NCBI GenBank assembly: GCA_016217545.1
Contig: JACRHT010000004.1
Location: forward strand, 202,334-266,333
Direction of reading: 5' to 3'
DNA from: Opitutia bacterium
GTDB lineage: Bacteria; Verrucomicrobiota; Verrucomicrobiia; Opitutales; Opitutaceae
DNA length: 64,000 nucleotides
Position 1 is the stretch's first letter. Every line of letters begins with the position of its first letter. The notes under the pieces are model-generated. The model was not told the origin of the DNA, made no database searches, and saw only the letters and a list, made by a program, of their open reading frames with translations. Positions 25,879-35,205 of this stretch are shown in pieces. The position numbers and the translations under genes are program-made.

Positions 25879-27581
25879 GCAGTGACACTTCCCCCGGCCT
25901 CACCGTCTCGCGCCTCGGCATCACCCTGCGCACCGCTCTGCTCGCCTGGCTCATCGCCCTGATCACCCTCACGGTGTTCGTCCTGTCGGTCGTCCCGCGC
26001 CAGAAACAGACCTTCATCGAGAACCTCCGCTCGAAGGCCTACGGCTCCGCCGTTTCTCTCGGCGAAATCGCCGCCACCGCCGTCGTGAACGAGGACTACA
26101 GCAGCGTCGTCGACTACTGCATGGAGATGCTCAAGCGCGATCCGGCCGTCGACTACATCGTCATCACCCGCAACGACGGCTTCTCGCTCGTCCACGATCG
26201 CTCCTCCTGGGAGACCCGCAATCTCACCGGCCGCTGGGTGCCCGCCACCCGCGTCGCCTTCGGCGGCATCGAAAAGACACCCGTGTTCGACCGCCGCGTT
26301 TACGCCTACTCGCACCCCTTCTCCTACTCCGGCATCGAGTGGGGCTGGATTCATGTCGGCCTGAAACTCGACGCTTACGACCAGAGCATCGCCGAGCTCT
26401 ACCGCCGCACCGCGCTCGTCGCCGCCTTCTGCCTCGTTTTCAGCCTCGTCGCCTCGTTCCTCTACGCGCGCCACATCGTCAGCCCCGTCCTGAAACTCCA
26501 GGGCGTCGTCCGTCGCGTCGCCTCCGGCGACCTCTCCGCCCGCGCCACCGTGGACCGCACCGACGAGATCGGCGAACTCGCCCGGTCCGTCAACGCCATG
26601 ACCGAGGCCATCCTCGTCCGCGATCGCACGCTGCAGGAAACCAATCTCCGCCTCGAGGAACGCACCCGCGAGCTCCGCGCCCAGAAGGAAGCCGCCGAAC
26701 GCGCCCACGCCGAACTCGTCGAAACCCAGCGCCGCCTCTTCGAAGCCTCGCGGATGGCCGGCATGGCGCAGGTCGCCACCGGCATCCTCCACAACGTCGG
26801 CAACGTCCTCAACTCGGTCAACATCTCCACCAACATCCTGCGCGACGAACTCTCCTCCAACGCCCACCTCAGCCTGCTCCAGCGCACCGCCGACCTGCTC
26901 CGCGACCAGGGCGACGCCGCCCCGCGCTTCATCGGCGAGGACTCGCGCGGCCGCCACATCCCGGAACTCATCGTCGAAATCGGCCAGGGCGTCTCCCAAT
27001 GCCGCGCCAACCTCGGCCGCGAGCTCGCCTCGCTCGCCGAGAACGTCGACCACATCAAGCAGATCGTCGCCGTCCAGCAAAGCTACGCCAAGGCCGGCGG
27101 CCTCCTCCAAACCTTCGACCCCACCGATTTGTTCAACGACGCCGTCCGCGTCGCCCACGCCTCGCTGCACCGCCACCACGTGCAGATCCACACCGACTAC
27201 GCCACCGAACGCCCGTCGATCCAGACCGACCGCCACCTCGCCCTCCAAATCCTCGTCAACCTCGTCCAGAACGCCATCGCCGCTGTGAAAGTGCGCCAGC
27301 ACGACGACCGCCACATCACCCTCCAGCTCCGCGTCGAAGGCCAGAAACTCCAGTTCGTCGTCGCCGACAACGGCGTCGGCATCGCTCCCGAGGACCGGCA
27401 GCGCCTCTTCCAACACGGCTTCACCACGCGCAAGGACGGCCACGGCTTCGGCCTGCACTCCGGCGCGCTCGCCGCCACCAATCTCGGCGGCGCCCTCGGC
27501 GTCGCCAGCGACGGCCTCGATCGCGGCGCCATCTTCACCCTCGAACTGCCGGTCACCAACCCCGCGTTGCCCGTCGCATGA
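25875..27581 (+). CDS. Membrane sensor histidine kinase with periplasmic domain and HAMP
   Basis: 568 residues. TM1 (about 20-42), a periplasmic sensor region of about 150 residues (Cache-like by position, containing VNEDYSSVVDYCMEML), TM2 (about 177-200), HAMP (VSPVLKLQGVVRRVASGDLS to DEIGELARSVNAM), a coiled coil, then a dimerisation domain with His306 in TGILHNVGNVLNSVNIS and an HATPase domain (LVNLVQNAIAAV, DNGVGIAPEDR, HGFGLHSGALAA). The H-N-V-G-N H-box is a known variant. Its position after four coupled binding-protein genes suggests it senses a ligand-loaded binding protein, as LuxQ does with LuxP (inference). Confidence 0.9.
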   Translation: MSSDTSPGLTVSRLGITLRTALLAWLIALITLTVFVLSVVPRQKQTFIENLRSKAYGSAVSLGEIAATAVVNEDYSSVVDYCMEMLKRDPAVDYIVITRNDGFSLVHDRSSWETRNLTGRWVPATRVAFGGIEKTPVFDRRVYAYSHPFSYSGIEWGWIHVGLKLDAYDQSIAELYRRTALVAAFCLVFSLVASFLYARHIVSPVLKLQGVVRRVASGDLSARATVDRTDEIGELARSVNAMTEAILVRDRTLQETNLRLEERTRELRAQKEAAERAHAELVETQRRLFEASRMAGMAQVATGILHNVGNVLNSVNISTNILRDELSSNAHLSLLQRTADLLRDQGDAAPRFIGEDSRGRHIPELIVEIGQGVSQCRANLGRELASLAENVDHIKQIVAVQQSYAKAGGLLQTFDPTDLFNDAVRVAHASLHRHHVQIHTDYATERPSIQTDRHLALQILVNLVQNAIAAVKVRQHDDRHITLQLRVEGQKLQFVVADNGVGIAPEDRQRLFQHGFTTRKDGHGFGLHSGALAATNLGGALGVASDGLDRGAIFTLELPVTNPALPVA

Positions 27582-29692
27582 AATCTTCCGTCCCACCCGT
27601 CTATCGGGTCCTCATCGTCGACGACACTGCGTCGATCCACCAGGACTTCACCAAGGTGCTCGCCACTCCGGCGGCTCCGTCGCGCACTACTCTCGACGAC
27701 CTCGCCGGCGCCGTGTTCGGCGACGCCCCGCCCACGCCCGCGAAGGGGCCCTATCCCACCTTCGAGCTGCACTCCGCCTTCCAAGGCGCCGAGGCGCTCC
27801 AACTCGTCCGCCGCGCCGTCGCCGAAGACCGTCCATACTCCCTCGCCTTCGTCGACATGCGCATGCCGCCCGGCTGGGACGGACTCGAGACCACCAGCCA
27901 GCTCTGGTCTGTCGATCCCGACATTCAGGTGGTCATCTGCACCGCCTACTCCGACCACAGCTGGGCCTCGATCAGCGAGCGCCTCGGTCGCTCCCACAAT
28001 CTCCTCATCCTCAAGAAACCCTTCGACCACGTCGAAGCGCTCCAGCTCGCCCACGCCCTCACGCACAAGTGGGAACTCACCCGCGCCCAGCGCGCGCAGG
28101 TGGCTGAGCTCGATCGCATGGTCAACGAGCGCACCCACCAGCTCGCCACCGCGGAACAGCGCTTCGCCGAGGCCTTCAACGCCACACCCATTCCGCAGGC
28201 AATCGTGGCGCACGAACCCGCGTTCGAAGTCCTCGCCGTCAACGACGCCTTCCGGCGCGAGCTCCGGCTTTCCCTCGAAGACTGCGTCCACGCCACTCCC
28301 GAAACCTTCGGCCGCGGCCTCGATCCGGCCCGCTGGCGCAACCTCCTCGCTCGCGTCGTCGCCGGCGAGCACGTCGACGACTACGCTTTCCTCTACCACC
28401 CGCAGCCCGGCGTCGAACGCCACCTCCGCTGCTCCGCGCGCGCCACCACCATCGACGGCCGCCGCTGCTCCATCTGGCTCCTGCGCGACGTCACGCATCA
28501 ACTCGAGACCGAGCAACAGCTCCGCCAGTCGCAGAAGCTCGAAGCCGTCGGCCAGCTCTCAGCCGGCGTCGCCCACGATTTCAACAACCTGCTCACCGTC
28601 ATCCACGGCTACACCTCCGAACTTCTGGCCACCGACCCCAGCAAGGAAGTCCGGCGCATGCTCGAACCCGTGCAAACGGCCGCCTCGCGCGCCGCCTCGC
28701 TCACCCGACAGCTCCTCGTCTTCAGCCGCAAACAGGTCACGCAACCCGAGCTCGTCAGCCCCAACGACATCCTCGACGAACTCCGCCCGCTCCTCCGCCG
28801 CCTCATCGGCACCGACATCGATTTCCAATGGGACATCGCTCCGTCGCTCCCGCCCATCATGGCCGACCCGGCCAGCATCGAGCAGATCGTCGTCAACCTC
28901 GTCGTGAACGCGCGCGACGCCATGCCCAACGGCGGACGCATCCACGTCTCCGCCTCCCGCGTCACCGTCGGCCCCGAGATGATCGCCCGCCAGATCGACG
29001 CGCGCCCCGGCGAATTCATCCAAGTCTCCATCGCCGACACCGGCACCGGCATCCCGCCGGAAATTCTCCCGCGCATCTTCGAGCCGTTCTTCACCACCAA
29101 GGATGCCGGCAAAGGCACCGGCCTCGGCCTTTCCACGGTCTACTCCATCATCCACCAACACGGCGGCTGGATCACCGTCCAAAGCCAGCGCGGAGCCGGC
29201 ACCACGTTCACCTTCTTCCATCCCACCGTGGCGGTTCCCGCTCCCGACGTGCCGACCGAGCACGCGCCGGCCGCCGCAGCCCTTTCGTCCGCGCCGCGCT
29301 CCATCCGCCGCATCCTCGTGGCTGAGGACGACCCCGTGGTCCACGAACTCCTCTCCGCGGTCTTCGCTCGCAAAGGCATCGCCTGCGACATCGCCATGGA
29401 CGGCGTCGCCGCCCTCGCCTACTGGCGCAGCCGGCCCGACGACTACGATCTCGTCGTCAGCGACATGGTCATGCCCAAAGGCGTCTCCGGCCTGCGTCTC
29501 ATCCGCGAGATTCGCAACCAGCGCCCGAAACTCCCGGCCATTCTCATGTCCGGCTACTCCGCCGTCCTCGCCGATCCCACCGCACTCGACGACGTCCCGG
29601 GCGGCCCGCCCAAGCTGCTCCTCAAGCCGTTTTTCCCGAACGATCTCCTCTCCGCGATGAACGAGGTCCTCGCCGCCGCCCCGACGGACTGA
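27578..29692 (+). CDS. Hybrid protein: receiver-PAS-histidine kinase-receiver
   Basis: 704-residue soluble hybrid. The N-terminal receiver (Asp93 in VDMRMPPG) has an insertion of about 30 residues after the first helix; a coiled coil, a PAS-like domain (about 195-310), HisKA with His333 in [20 protein letters not shown], HATPase ([34 protein letters not shown]) and a C-terminal receiver (Asp629 in SDMVMPKG) follow. It could receive phosphate from the preceding membrane kinase through its first receiver. There is no DNA-binding output in the operon, so the final target lies elsewhere. It overlaps the kinase gene by 4 nt and ends the operon. Confidence 0.92.
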   Translation: MKSSVPPVYRVLIVDDTASIHQDFTKVLATPAAPSRTTLDDLAGAVFGDAPPTPAKGPYPTFELHSAFQGAEALQLVRRAVAEDRPYSLAFVDMRMPPGWDGLETTSQLWSVDPDIQVVICTAYSDHSWASISERLGRSHNLLILKKPFDHVEALQLAHALTHKWELTRAQRAQVAELDRMVNERTHQLATAEQRFAEAFNATPIPQAIVAHEPAFEVLAVNDAFRRELRLSLEDCVHATPETFGRGLDPARWRNLLARVVAGEHVDDYAFLYHPQPGVERHLRCSARATTIDGRRCSIWLLRDVTHQLETEQQLRQSQKLEAVGQLSAGVAHDFNNLLTVIHGYTSELLATDPSKEVRRMLEPVQTAASRAASLTRQLLVFSRKQVTQPELVSPNDILDELRPLLRRLIGTDIDFQWDIAPSLPPIMADPASIEQIVVNLVVNARDAMPNGGRIHVSASRVTVGPEMIARQIDARPGEFIQVSIADTGTGIPPEILPRIFEPFFTTKDAGKGTGLGLSTVYSIIHQHGGWITVQSQRGAGTTFTFFHPTVAVPAPDVPTEHAPAAAALSSAPRSIRRILVAEDDPVVHELLSAVFARKGIACDIAMDGVAALAYWRSRPDDYDLVVSDMVMPKGVSGLRLIREIRNQRPKLPAILMSGYSAVLADPTALDDVPGGPPKLLLKPFFPNDLLSAMNEVLAAAPTD

Positions 29693-29879
29693 TTCTCACG
29701 TCGACCGCCGACCGACGACGAAAAGTTTGACGCCCCTGCGCACGCCGCGCAGGTTCCGCGCGTGCGCTTCGGGCGCCGGCAGATCCGCGCAAAGGGCTGA
29801 GCCCACCTCTCACTACTCGGTTCACTGCACGTTTCCTCGTGCTGCTGCTTGCGGATCGCAGCGATAGCATGAAGGTCAC

Positions 29880-31457
29880 ATGATAACGCAGTTACCCGCG
29901 CGACCCGATCTCGCGCAGCTCAAGAAGCAGGCCAAGGACCTGCTCTCCGCCGCCCGCACCGTGCAACCCGCCGCCCTCGCCCGCTTCCGCGCGCTCCCGG
30001 CGTTCGCCGCGCACACCAACGCGCAGCTCGCCGCGCTCCGCTTCGCCCTCCACGACGCCCAATCCGTCATCGCCCGCGAACACGGCTTCCCCTCCTGGAC
30101 CGCCCTTCGCGAACGCGTCGAGGAACTCACCCTCGCCTCCGACCAAGCCGTCGCCCAATTCACCCGCGCCTCCGTCGAGCAACGCCTCGGCCGCGCCGAG
30201 CGCCTGCTCGCGCTCTACCCTGAACTCGTCGCGCGCGACTTCCACGCCGCACTCGTTTTCGGCGACACCGCGAGCGTGCAACGCCACCTCGCCGCCCAGC
30301 CCGCGCTCGCCACCCGCCGCGGCGGCCCCCTCGACTGGGAACCGCTCCTCTACGTCGCCCACTCGCGCTGGGCCGCGAAAAACCCCGACGCCCTCACCGC
30401 CACCGCGCAACTCCTCCTCGCCCACGGCGCCGACGCCAACACGCACTCCTTCCACAACGGCAACCCACACGAACCGCTCAGCGCCCTCTGGGCCGCGAGC
30501 TGCCACTCGCGCAATCTCGCGCTCACGCGCCTCCTCCTCGCGCACGGCGCCAAACCCGACGACGGCGAATCCGTCTACCACGCCGCCGAACACGGCGACC
30601 TCGAAATGCTCGACCTCCTCGCCGCGCACGGTGCCCAGTCCGACGGCGGCGCTGGCAACGCCCGTTGGACCAACACGCCGCTCTACTTCATCCTCGGCCA
30701 CTACGCCGGCCTCGCCTTCGACGAGAAAGCCCGCCGCGGCGCCCGCTGGTTGCTCGAGCACGGCGCGAATCCGAATCGCGTCTGCTACCCGGACAAATCC
30801 GGCGAGACGCCGCTCCACGCCGCCGCACGCCACTGGGACGCCGCGATGATCGACCTGCTCCTCGCCCACGGCGCCGATCTCCACGCTCGCCGCCGCGACG
30901 GCCGCACCGCCCTCACGCTCGCGCTGCTCCACGGTCGCACCGCCGCCGCCGACGCCCTCCGCGCCGCCGGCGCCGACGCGCAGCTGAGCGACGCCGAGCA
31001 ATTCCTCGCCGCCTGCATGCGCGGCGACCGCGCGGAGGCCATTCGCCTGCGCCATCCCGCCGTCATCGCCGCCCACCCCAACCTCCTCGCCGAGGCCGGC
31101 CCCGCCGCCACCGAAGCCATGCTCGACGCCGGCTTCGACGTCGCCGCCACCGGCGGCATGGGCGAGACCGCGCTCCACTGGGCCTGTTTCACCGGCAACC
31201 TCGCGAAGGCCAAGATTCTCATCGCCCGCGGCGCCCCGCTCGATCTCCGCGACCGCCAATACCGCTCGCTCCCGCTCGGCTGGTGCCACTACGCCTTCGT
31301 CAACCAGCCCGCGCCCGACGGCGACTACCTCGGCGTCGCCCGGGCGCTCCTCGAAGCCGGCGCCACGCCGCCGACCGACACGGAACTCGAAGACTGGATT
31401 GGCGGCGACGAAATCATCGGCGTGATCGCCGACTTCACGCGCCAGCACGGCGCCTGA
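29880..31457 (+). CDS. Ankyrin-repeat protein
   Basis: 525-residue soluble protein. The N-terminal ~75 residues (LPARPDLAQLKKQAKDLLSA ... EHGFPSWTALRERVEEL) form a helical domain often found before ankyrin repeats in bacterial proteins. The rest holds about nine ankyrin units, seen as LLLAHGADAN, LLLAHGAKPD, GETPLHAAARHWDAAMIDLL, GRTALTLALLHGRTAAADAL and GETALHWACFTGNLAKAKIL. There is no signal peptide. Function unknown; ankyrin repeats bind proteins. Stand-alone gene, 44 bp before the RsmB-like gene on the same strand. Confidence 0.88.
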   Translation: MITQLPARPDLAQLKKQAKDLLSAARTVQPAALARFRALPAFAAHTNAQLAALRFALHDAQSVIAREHGFPSWTALRERVEELTLASDQAVAQFTRASVEQRLGRAERLLALYPELVARDFHAALVFGDTASVQRHLAAQPALATRRGGPLDWEPLLYVAHSRWAAKNPDALTATAQLLLAHGADANTHSFHNGNPHEPLSALWAASCHSRNLALTRLLLAHGAKPDDGESVYHAAEHGDLEMLDLLAAHGAQSDGGAGNARWTNTPLYFILGHYAGLAFDEKARRGARWLLEHGANPNRVCYPDKSGETPLHAAARHWDAAMIDLLLAHGADLHARRRDGRTALTLALLHGRTAAADALRAAGADAQLSDAEQFLAACMRGDRAEAIRLRHPAVIAAHPNLLAEAGPAATEAMLDAGFDVAATGGMGETALHWACFTGNLAKAKILIARGAPLDLRDRQYRSLPLGWCHYAFVNQPAPDGDYLGVARALLEAGATPPTDTELEDWIGGDEIIGVIADFTRQHGA

Positions 31458-31501
31458 TTCTTCCCTTCCTTTTTGGCCGTCGCCGCTCTTTCGTAGCGGC
31501 G

Positions 31502-32650
31502 ATGGCCGACTCCGCCCTCCTCAACGAAACCGCCCGCGTCCTGAAGCTCGTCCAAGCGGGCACGCCCGCCGACGCCGCCCTGCGCGAGACGCTCGGCCGC
31601 ACGCGCCACAGCTCCGCGCCCGCGCTCCGCCGCGCCGTCAGCCGCGCCGTGTTCGCCTATTTCCGCTGGCTGCGCTGGCTCGAACCGAAGCAGTCGCTGC
31701 AAAAACAGGCGCAAGCCGCGCTCGATCTCCAAGCCCGCTTCGACCGCGCCCCCGACTCCTTCAAACCCGAAGCCCTCGCCGCCCGCGCCGTCCCCGACTG
31801 GCTCAAGAGCGAGATGGACGTCCCGCCCGACTGGCTCCGCCAACTCCAGCGCGAACCCATCCTCTGGCTCCGCGCGAAGGCGAATGACTCGCTCGCCGGC
31901 TCATCCATTGCCGAGCATCTAGTGACAGTTTCGCTCTCCGACTACCGCGCGGAAAGCTCCCTCACCGCTGGAATTTATCTTGGTCAGCGCGACCTCTTCC
32001 TCACCGACGAATTCCGCGACGGCCGCTTCGAGATTCAGGACCTCGCCTCCCAACTCGTCGGCCACGCCTGCGCGCCGCAGCCCGGCCAGACGTGGTGGGA
32101 CGCCTGCGCCGGCGAAGGCGGCAAGACCCTGCACCTCTCCGACCTGATGCAGAACAAGGGCCTGCTTTGGGCCAGCGACCGCTCCCTCCGCCGCCTCGAT
32201 CATCTCAAGAAACGCGCCTCGCGCGCCGGCGCCTTCAACTACCGCGCCGCCCCGTGGGACGGCTCCGCCAAGCTCCCGACGAAAACCAAATTCGACGGCG
32301 TCCTCGTCGACGCGCCGTGCAGCGGCATCGGCACCTGGCAGCGCAACCCGCACGCGCGCTGGACCACGCAGCCGTCCGACATCCACGAACTCGCCGCCGT
32401 GCAAGCCAAGCTGCTCGACCACGTCGCCGGCTCGCTCAAACCCGGCGGCCGCCTCGTCTACGCCGTCTGCACGCTCGCCCGCGCCGAGACCACCGCCATC
32501 GCCGAAGCCTTCACCGCCGCCCACGCCGACTTCGAGCCCGCGCCCGTGTTTTCCAGCTCTCAGCTCTCAGCCCTCAGCTCTCAGCTTTTCCTTCACCCCC
32601 ACGAGCTGAACGCAAACGGCATGTTCATCGCCGCATGGCGCCGCAAGTGA
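31502..32650 (+). CDS. RsmB-like RNA (cytosine-5) methyltransferase
   Basis: 382 residues, NOL1/NOP2/Sun (RsmB/RsmF) family. A helical N-terminal part (NusB-like remnant, about 1-130) precedes the SAM fold: WWDACAGEGGKTLHLSDLMQ binds SAM, VLVDAPCSGIGTWQRNP is motif IV with its Cys, and YAVCTLARAET is motif VI carrying the catalytic Cys. Expected to make m5C in rRNA or tRNA; the exact site is uncertain. A repeat-derived low-complexity loop (SSQLSALSSQL, about residues 352-362) sits just before the conserved C-terminal HPHELNANGMFIA. Its 3' end overlaps the next methyltransferase gene by 16 nt. Confidence 0.88.
   Translation: MADSALLNETARVLKLVQAGTPADAALRETLGRTRHSSAPALRRAVSRAVFAYFRWLRWLEPKQSLQKQAQAALDLQARFDRAPDSFKPEALAARAVPDWLKSEMDVPPDWLRQLQREPILWLRAKANDSLAGSSIAEHLVTVSLSDYRAESSLTAGIYLGQRDLFLTDEFRDGRFEIQDLASQLVGHACAPQPGQTWWDACAGEGGKTLHLSDLMQNKGLLWASDRSLRRLDHLKKRASRAGAFNYRAAPWDGSAKLPTKTKFDGVLVDAPCSGIGTWQRNPHARWTTQPSDIHELAAVQAKLLDHVAGSLKPGGRLVYAVCTLARAETTAIAEAFTAAHADFEPAPVFSSSQLSALSSQLFLHPHELNANGMFIAAWRRK
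32555..32586. repeat. Repeat family E, solo copy (E3) inside the RsmB-like gene
   Basis: Four tandem units of the AGCTCTCAG type (starting AGCTCTCAGCTCTCAGCCCT). The first 20 nt are identical to the copy at 19317 in dnaE. In frame, it encodes a Ser/Leu/Gln-rich loop. Confidence 0.8.
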
Positions 32651-33507
32651 CCAAAATCACCGGCGCCACCGTCCGCGCCGACTTCAACGCCGTCGAATCG
32701 GTCGTGCATTACTCGCGCGCCGCCGAACGGCTCGGCCTCTGGGCCTCCGAGCGCAAGCTGATCGATCAGCACTTTCCCGACCGCCGCGCCCCGCTGCTCG
32801 AAGCCGGCTGCGGCACCGGCCGCGTGACGCTCGCTCTCGCCGAACTCGGCTACACCAAGCTCACCGCCTTCGACTTCGCCGAGGAACTCCTCGACCAAGC
32901 CCGCCACTTCGCACGCGAGAAAAAACTCACCCGCCGTATCCGCTTCCTTCACGCCGACGCCACGCAACTCCCCCTCTCCGGTAACCTAATAGGTGACCGC
33001 TCTCCCTCACCGCAGAGTGAAAAGAAGCCCACACGCCAACCGAAGAGTAACCTATTAGGTTACTCGGCCGAGGGCGGCCACGCCGGCTTTGCCGGCGCGC
33101 TGTTCCTCTTCAACGGCCTCATGCAAATCCCCGGCCGCGAGAATCGCCGCGCGGCGCTGCGCGGACTGCTCGCGCTCGTTCGGCCGGGCGCGCCGCTGCT
33201 GTTCACAACGCATGACCGCGACGACGAACCCGCGGAACGCCGCCACTGGGCGCGGCACGCCGAACTCTGGGCGCAGGGCAAACAGGACCCGGCGCTCGTC
33301 GAATTCGGCGACCGCTACTTCGTCGACGACGACCACTACCGCGTCTTCATGCATTTGCCCGACCGCACCGAGATCCTCGAAGATCTCGCGGCCACCGGTT
33401 GGAAACACGAGTGGGACGAGATGCGCCGGCGCGTCGCGATGGAGTCGGCCGCCGTAAAGGATTTCTCCGACGAGTGCCGCTTCTGGCTCGCGCGCAAGCC
33501 GACATAG
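32635..33507 (+). CDS. Class I SAM-dependent methyltransferase with repeat-derived insert
   Basis: 290 residues. Motif I LLEAGCGTGRVTLALAELGY binds SAM, followed by TAFDFAEELLDQAR and HADATQLPLSG. Between that strand and the next conserved part (ALFLFNGLMQIPGRENRRAAL) about 30 residues (NLIGDRSPSPQSEKKPTRQP and on) are unlike the family; they are encoded by an 83-nt palindromic-pair element. Despite this the frame is intact to the end (ECRFWLARKPT). The substrate is unknown. The start overlaps the RsmB-like gene. Confidence 0.82.
   Translation: MAPQVTKITGATVRADFNAVESVVHYSRAAERLGLWASERKLIDQHFPDRRAPLLEAGCGTGRVTLALAELGYTKLTAFDFAEELLDQARHFAREKKLTRRIRFLHADATQLPLSGNLIGDRSPSPQSEKKPTRQPKSNLLGYSAEGGHAGFAGALFLFNGLMQIPGRENRRAALRGLLALVRPGAPLLFTTHDRDDEPAERRHWARHAELWAQGKQDPALVEFGDRYFVDDDHYRVFMHLPDRTEILEDLAATGWKHEWDEMRRRVAMESAAVKDFSDECRFWLARKPT
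32981..33063. repeat. Paired-palindrome element, family F (copy F1), inside a coding region
   Basis: Two 17-nt near-palindromes, GTAACCTAATAGGTGAC and GTAACCTATTAGGTTAC, separated by 49 nt. The AT-rich centre TATTA/TAATA is unusual for this genome. Copy F2 at 51320-51402 has the same architecture and the same 49-nt distance, with a shared GAGYGAAAA block at the same offset in the spacer. Confidence 0.85.
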
Positions 33508-33617
33508 TTTCGCAACCCCGCGCCCGAAGGTCGCGGGCCGCCTCGCTCCGATCTGATTCGCACAAGAAATCAAGCGCCGCCCCCACCCGCTGTGTTAGAG
33601 TCATCCCGTCGCCCCTC

Positions 33618-34508
33618 ATGGATCACTACCGCCAAGCCGTCATCCGCGCCGCCGACACGATCGAACGCCACTTGCGCGAGCCGATCTCCCTCGACGCCAT
33701 CGCGCGCCGCGCCGGCTTCTCGCTCTGGCATTTCCACCGCATCTTCGCCGAGATGACCGGCGACTCGCTCGGCTCCTACATCCGCAAGCGCCGGCTCACC
33801 GCCGCGGCCGATGAACTGCGCCAAACTCGCCGTCCCATCCTCGAACTCGCGCTCGATTTCCAATTCGAATCACACGAGGCCTTCACGCGCGCCTTCCGCG
33901 CCGCCTTCGACGTCACGCCGAGCGAGTTCCGCCGCCGCGGCGGCCTCGCGTGGAACCGCACGCGTCCGCGCCTCACGCTGCGCCGCCTCAAACGACTCCC
34001 CCGCCAGACCACCATGGAACCCACTCTCATCGAACTGCCCCCCCTCAATCTGCTCGGCCTCACCGCCCGCTTCATCGGCCCGATGTCGCCTGACGCCGAC
34101 AACACCGACGTGGTGCCGAAACTCTACGGCCGCTTTTGCCCGCAGATCGCCCGCCTCCAACCGCAGGTCGACCAATACGTCTACGGCGCCGTGCGCTGTC
34201 CCGCCGACGGTGACCGCCGCCATCCCGACGAGTTGGAATATCTCGCCGCCATCAACGTCGCCCCGGCGCGCGAAGCGGCCCCGCCGTTCGCGCTCTGGCG
34301 CATCCGCGCCGGCACCTACGCGTGCTTCACGCACCGCGGGCCCGTCGCGAAACTGGGCGAGACGATCAACTACGCGTTCGGCTCCTGGCTCCCGCGCTCG
34401 AAGTTCATCCACAGCGGCGGACCGAATCTCGACCGGCAGGACGAGCGCTTCGGCGACGGCGGCGCCACGTGCGAGTTCGATTTCCTCGTCCCGATTCGCG
34501 CGAAGTGA
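33618..34508 (+). CDS. AraC family regulator with C-terminal GyrI-like effector domain
   Basis: 296 residues. N-terminal AraC DNA-binding domain with two helix-turn-helices (LDAIARRAGFSLWHFHRIFA; ILELALDFQFESHEAFTRAF) followed by a GyrI/SOUL-like ligand-binding domain (about 140-296, typical elements LLGLTARFIGPMS, RIRAGTYACFTHRGPVAKLG, CEFDFLVPI). This Rob/TetD-like layout usually reports small hydrophobic or cationic compounds. The ATG gives MDHYRQAVIRAADTIERHL, the standard AraC start. No clear target; neighbours are unrelated. Confidence 0.92.
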   Translation: MDHYRQAVIRAADTIERHLREPISLDAIARRAGFSLWHFHRIFAEMTGDSLGSYIRKRRLTAAADELRQTRRPILELALDFQFESHEAFTRAFRAAFDVTPSEFRRRGGLAWNRTRPRLTLRRLKRLPRQTTMEPTLIELPPLNLLGLTARFIGPMSPDADNTDVVPKLYGRFCPQIARLQPQVDQYVYGAVRCPADGDRRHPDELEYLAAINVAPAREAAPPFALWRIRAGTYACFTHRGPVAKLGETINYAFGSWLPRSKFIHSGGPNLDRQDERFGDGGATCEFDFLVPIRAK

Positions 34509-34525
34509 AAGGTGGCTTTCGGCGA

Positions 34526-34609
34526 GGTGGAACGCGTTGACCTCAACGCGTTCGAAGCTCTCGCTGCAAATCGCACGCTCGAGCGCGTTGGGGGTCAACG
34601 CGCTCCACC
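34526..34609. repeat. Palindromic repeat, family B (copy B2)
   Basis: Arms 34526-34550 and 34584-34609 (one extra G in the right arm); left arm starts GGTGGAACGCGTTGACC as in B1. It begins 17 nt after the AraC/GyrI stop codon. The arms are almost identical to those of B1, while the central part differs. Confidence 0.8.
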
Positions 34610-34658
34610 CTTGATCCGCAGACTCGACGCACGGCGGTTCGCCACTACGCTGCGCGTC

Positions 34659-35144
34659 ATGCGCAAAGCTATCTTCTGCCTCGTCCTCCTCGCCGCCACC
34701 GCGCTCCGCGCCGAACCGGAATACCCCAAGGCCGGCCCCGACATCTACGACACCCAAGCCGACGGCTCGGCGCTGGTCACCGAGGCCGTCAGCCTCGCCA
34801 AGCGCGACCAGAAGCACGTGATCCTCGTGTTCGGCGCAAACTGGTGCATCTGGTGCCGCCGCCTGCATGAGCTTTTCGAAAACAACAGCGCCGTGCGCCG
34901 CGAGTTGAAGGCTCACTACGTCGTCGCGTGGATCGACGTGAACCACCGCGACGGCAAGAAGCGCAACGACAAGGTCAACGAGAACTACGGCAACCCCATC
35001 CAGCACGGCCTGCCGGTGATCGTCGTGCTCGACCGCAACGGCCACATGCTCACGACGCAGGAGACCGGCGCGCTCGAAGACGGCAAATCCGCCCACGATC
35101 CGGACAAGGTCGTCGCGTTCCTCCGTCAGTGGATGCCGGAGTGA
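34659..35144 (+). CDS. Periplasmic thioredoxin-like protein
   Basis: 161 residues. Signal peptide MRKAIFCLVLLAATALRA, then a thioredoxin_7/DUF255-like fold with the redox motif CIWC (Cys63, Cys66) in VFGANWCIWCRRLHELF and a cis-Pro region GLPVIVVLDRNGHML. Likely a periplasmic thiol-disulfide oxidoreductase or reductase. The ATG comes right after repeat B2 and gives a standard signal peptide. Confidence 0.85.
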   Translation: MRKAIFCLVLLAATALRAEPEYPKAGPDIYDTQADGSALVTEAVSLAKRDQKHVILVFGANWCIWCRRLHELFENNSAVRRELKAHYVVAWIDVNHRDGKKRNDKVNENYGNPIQHGLPVIVVLDRNGHMLTTQETGALEDGKSAHDPDKVVAFLRQWMPE

Positions 35145-35205
35145 AGCGGGCGACCCGCTGGTGGTTTGAGCCAAACGACACTGGCGCTGAACGCGCGTAG
35201 CGTGC

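Noticed and set aside
25437..27596. Long minus-strand open frame opposite the kinase gene
   Set aside because: Antisense of a multi-domain kinase with intact H-box and ATPase motifs; composition is that of a shadow frame.
32981..33063. Two short repeats with a spacer, possible mini-CRISPR
   Set aside because: Only two 17-nt repeats, no array, no cas genes, and repeats are true palindromes; the second copy has an unrelated spacer of the same length without leader.
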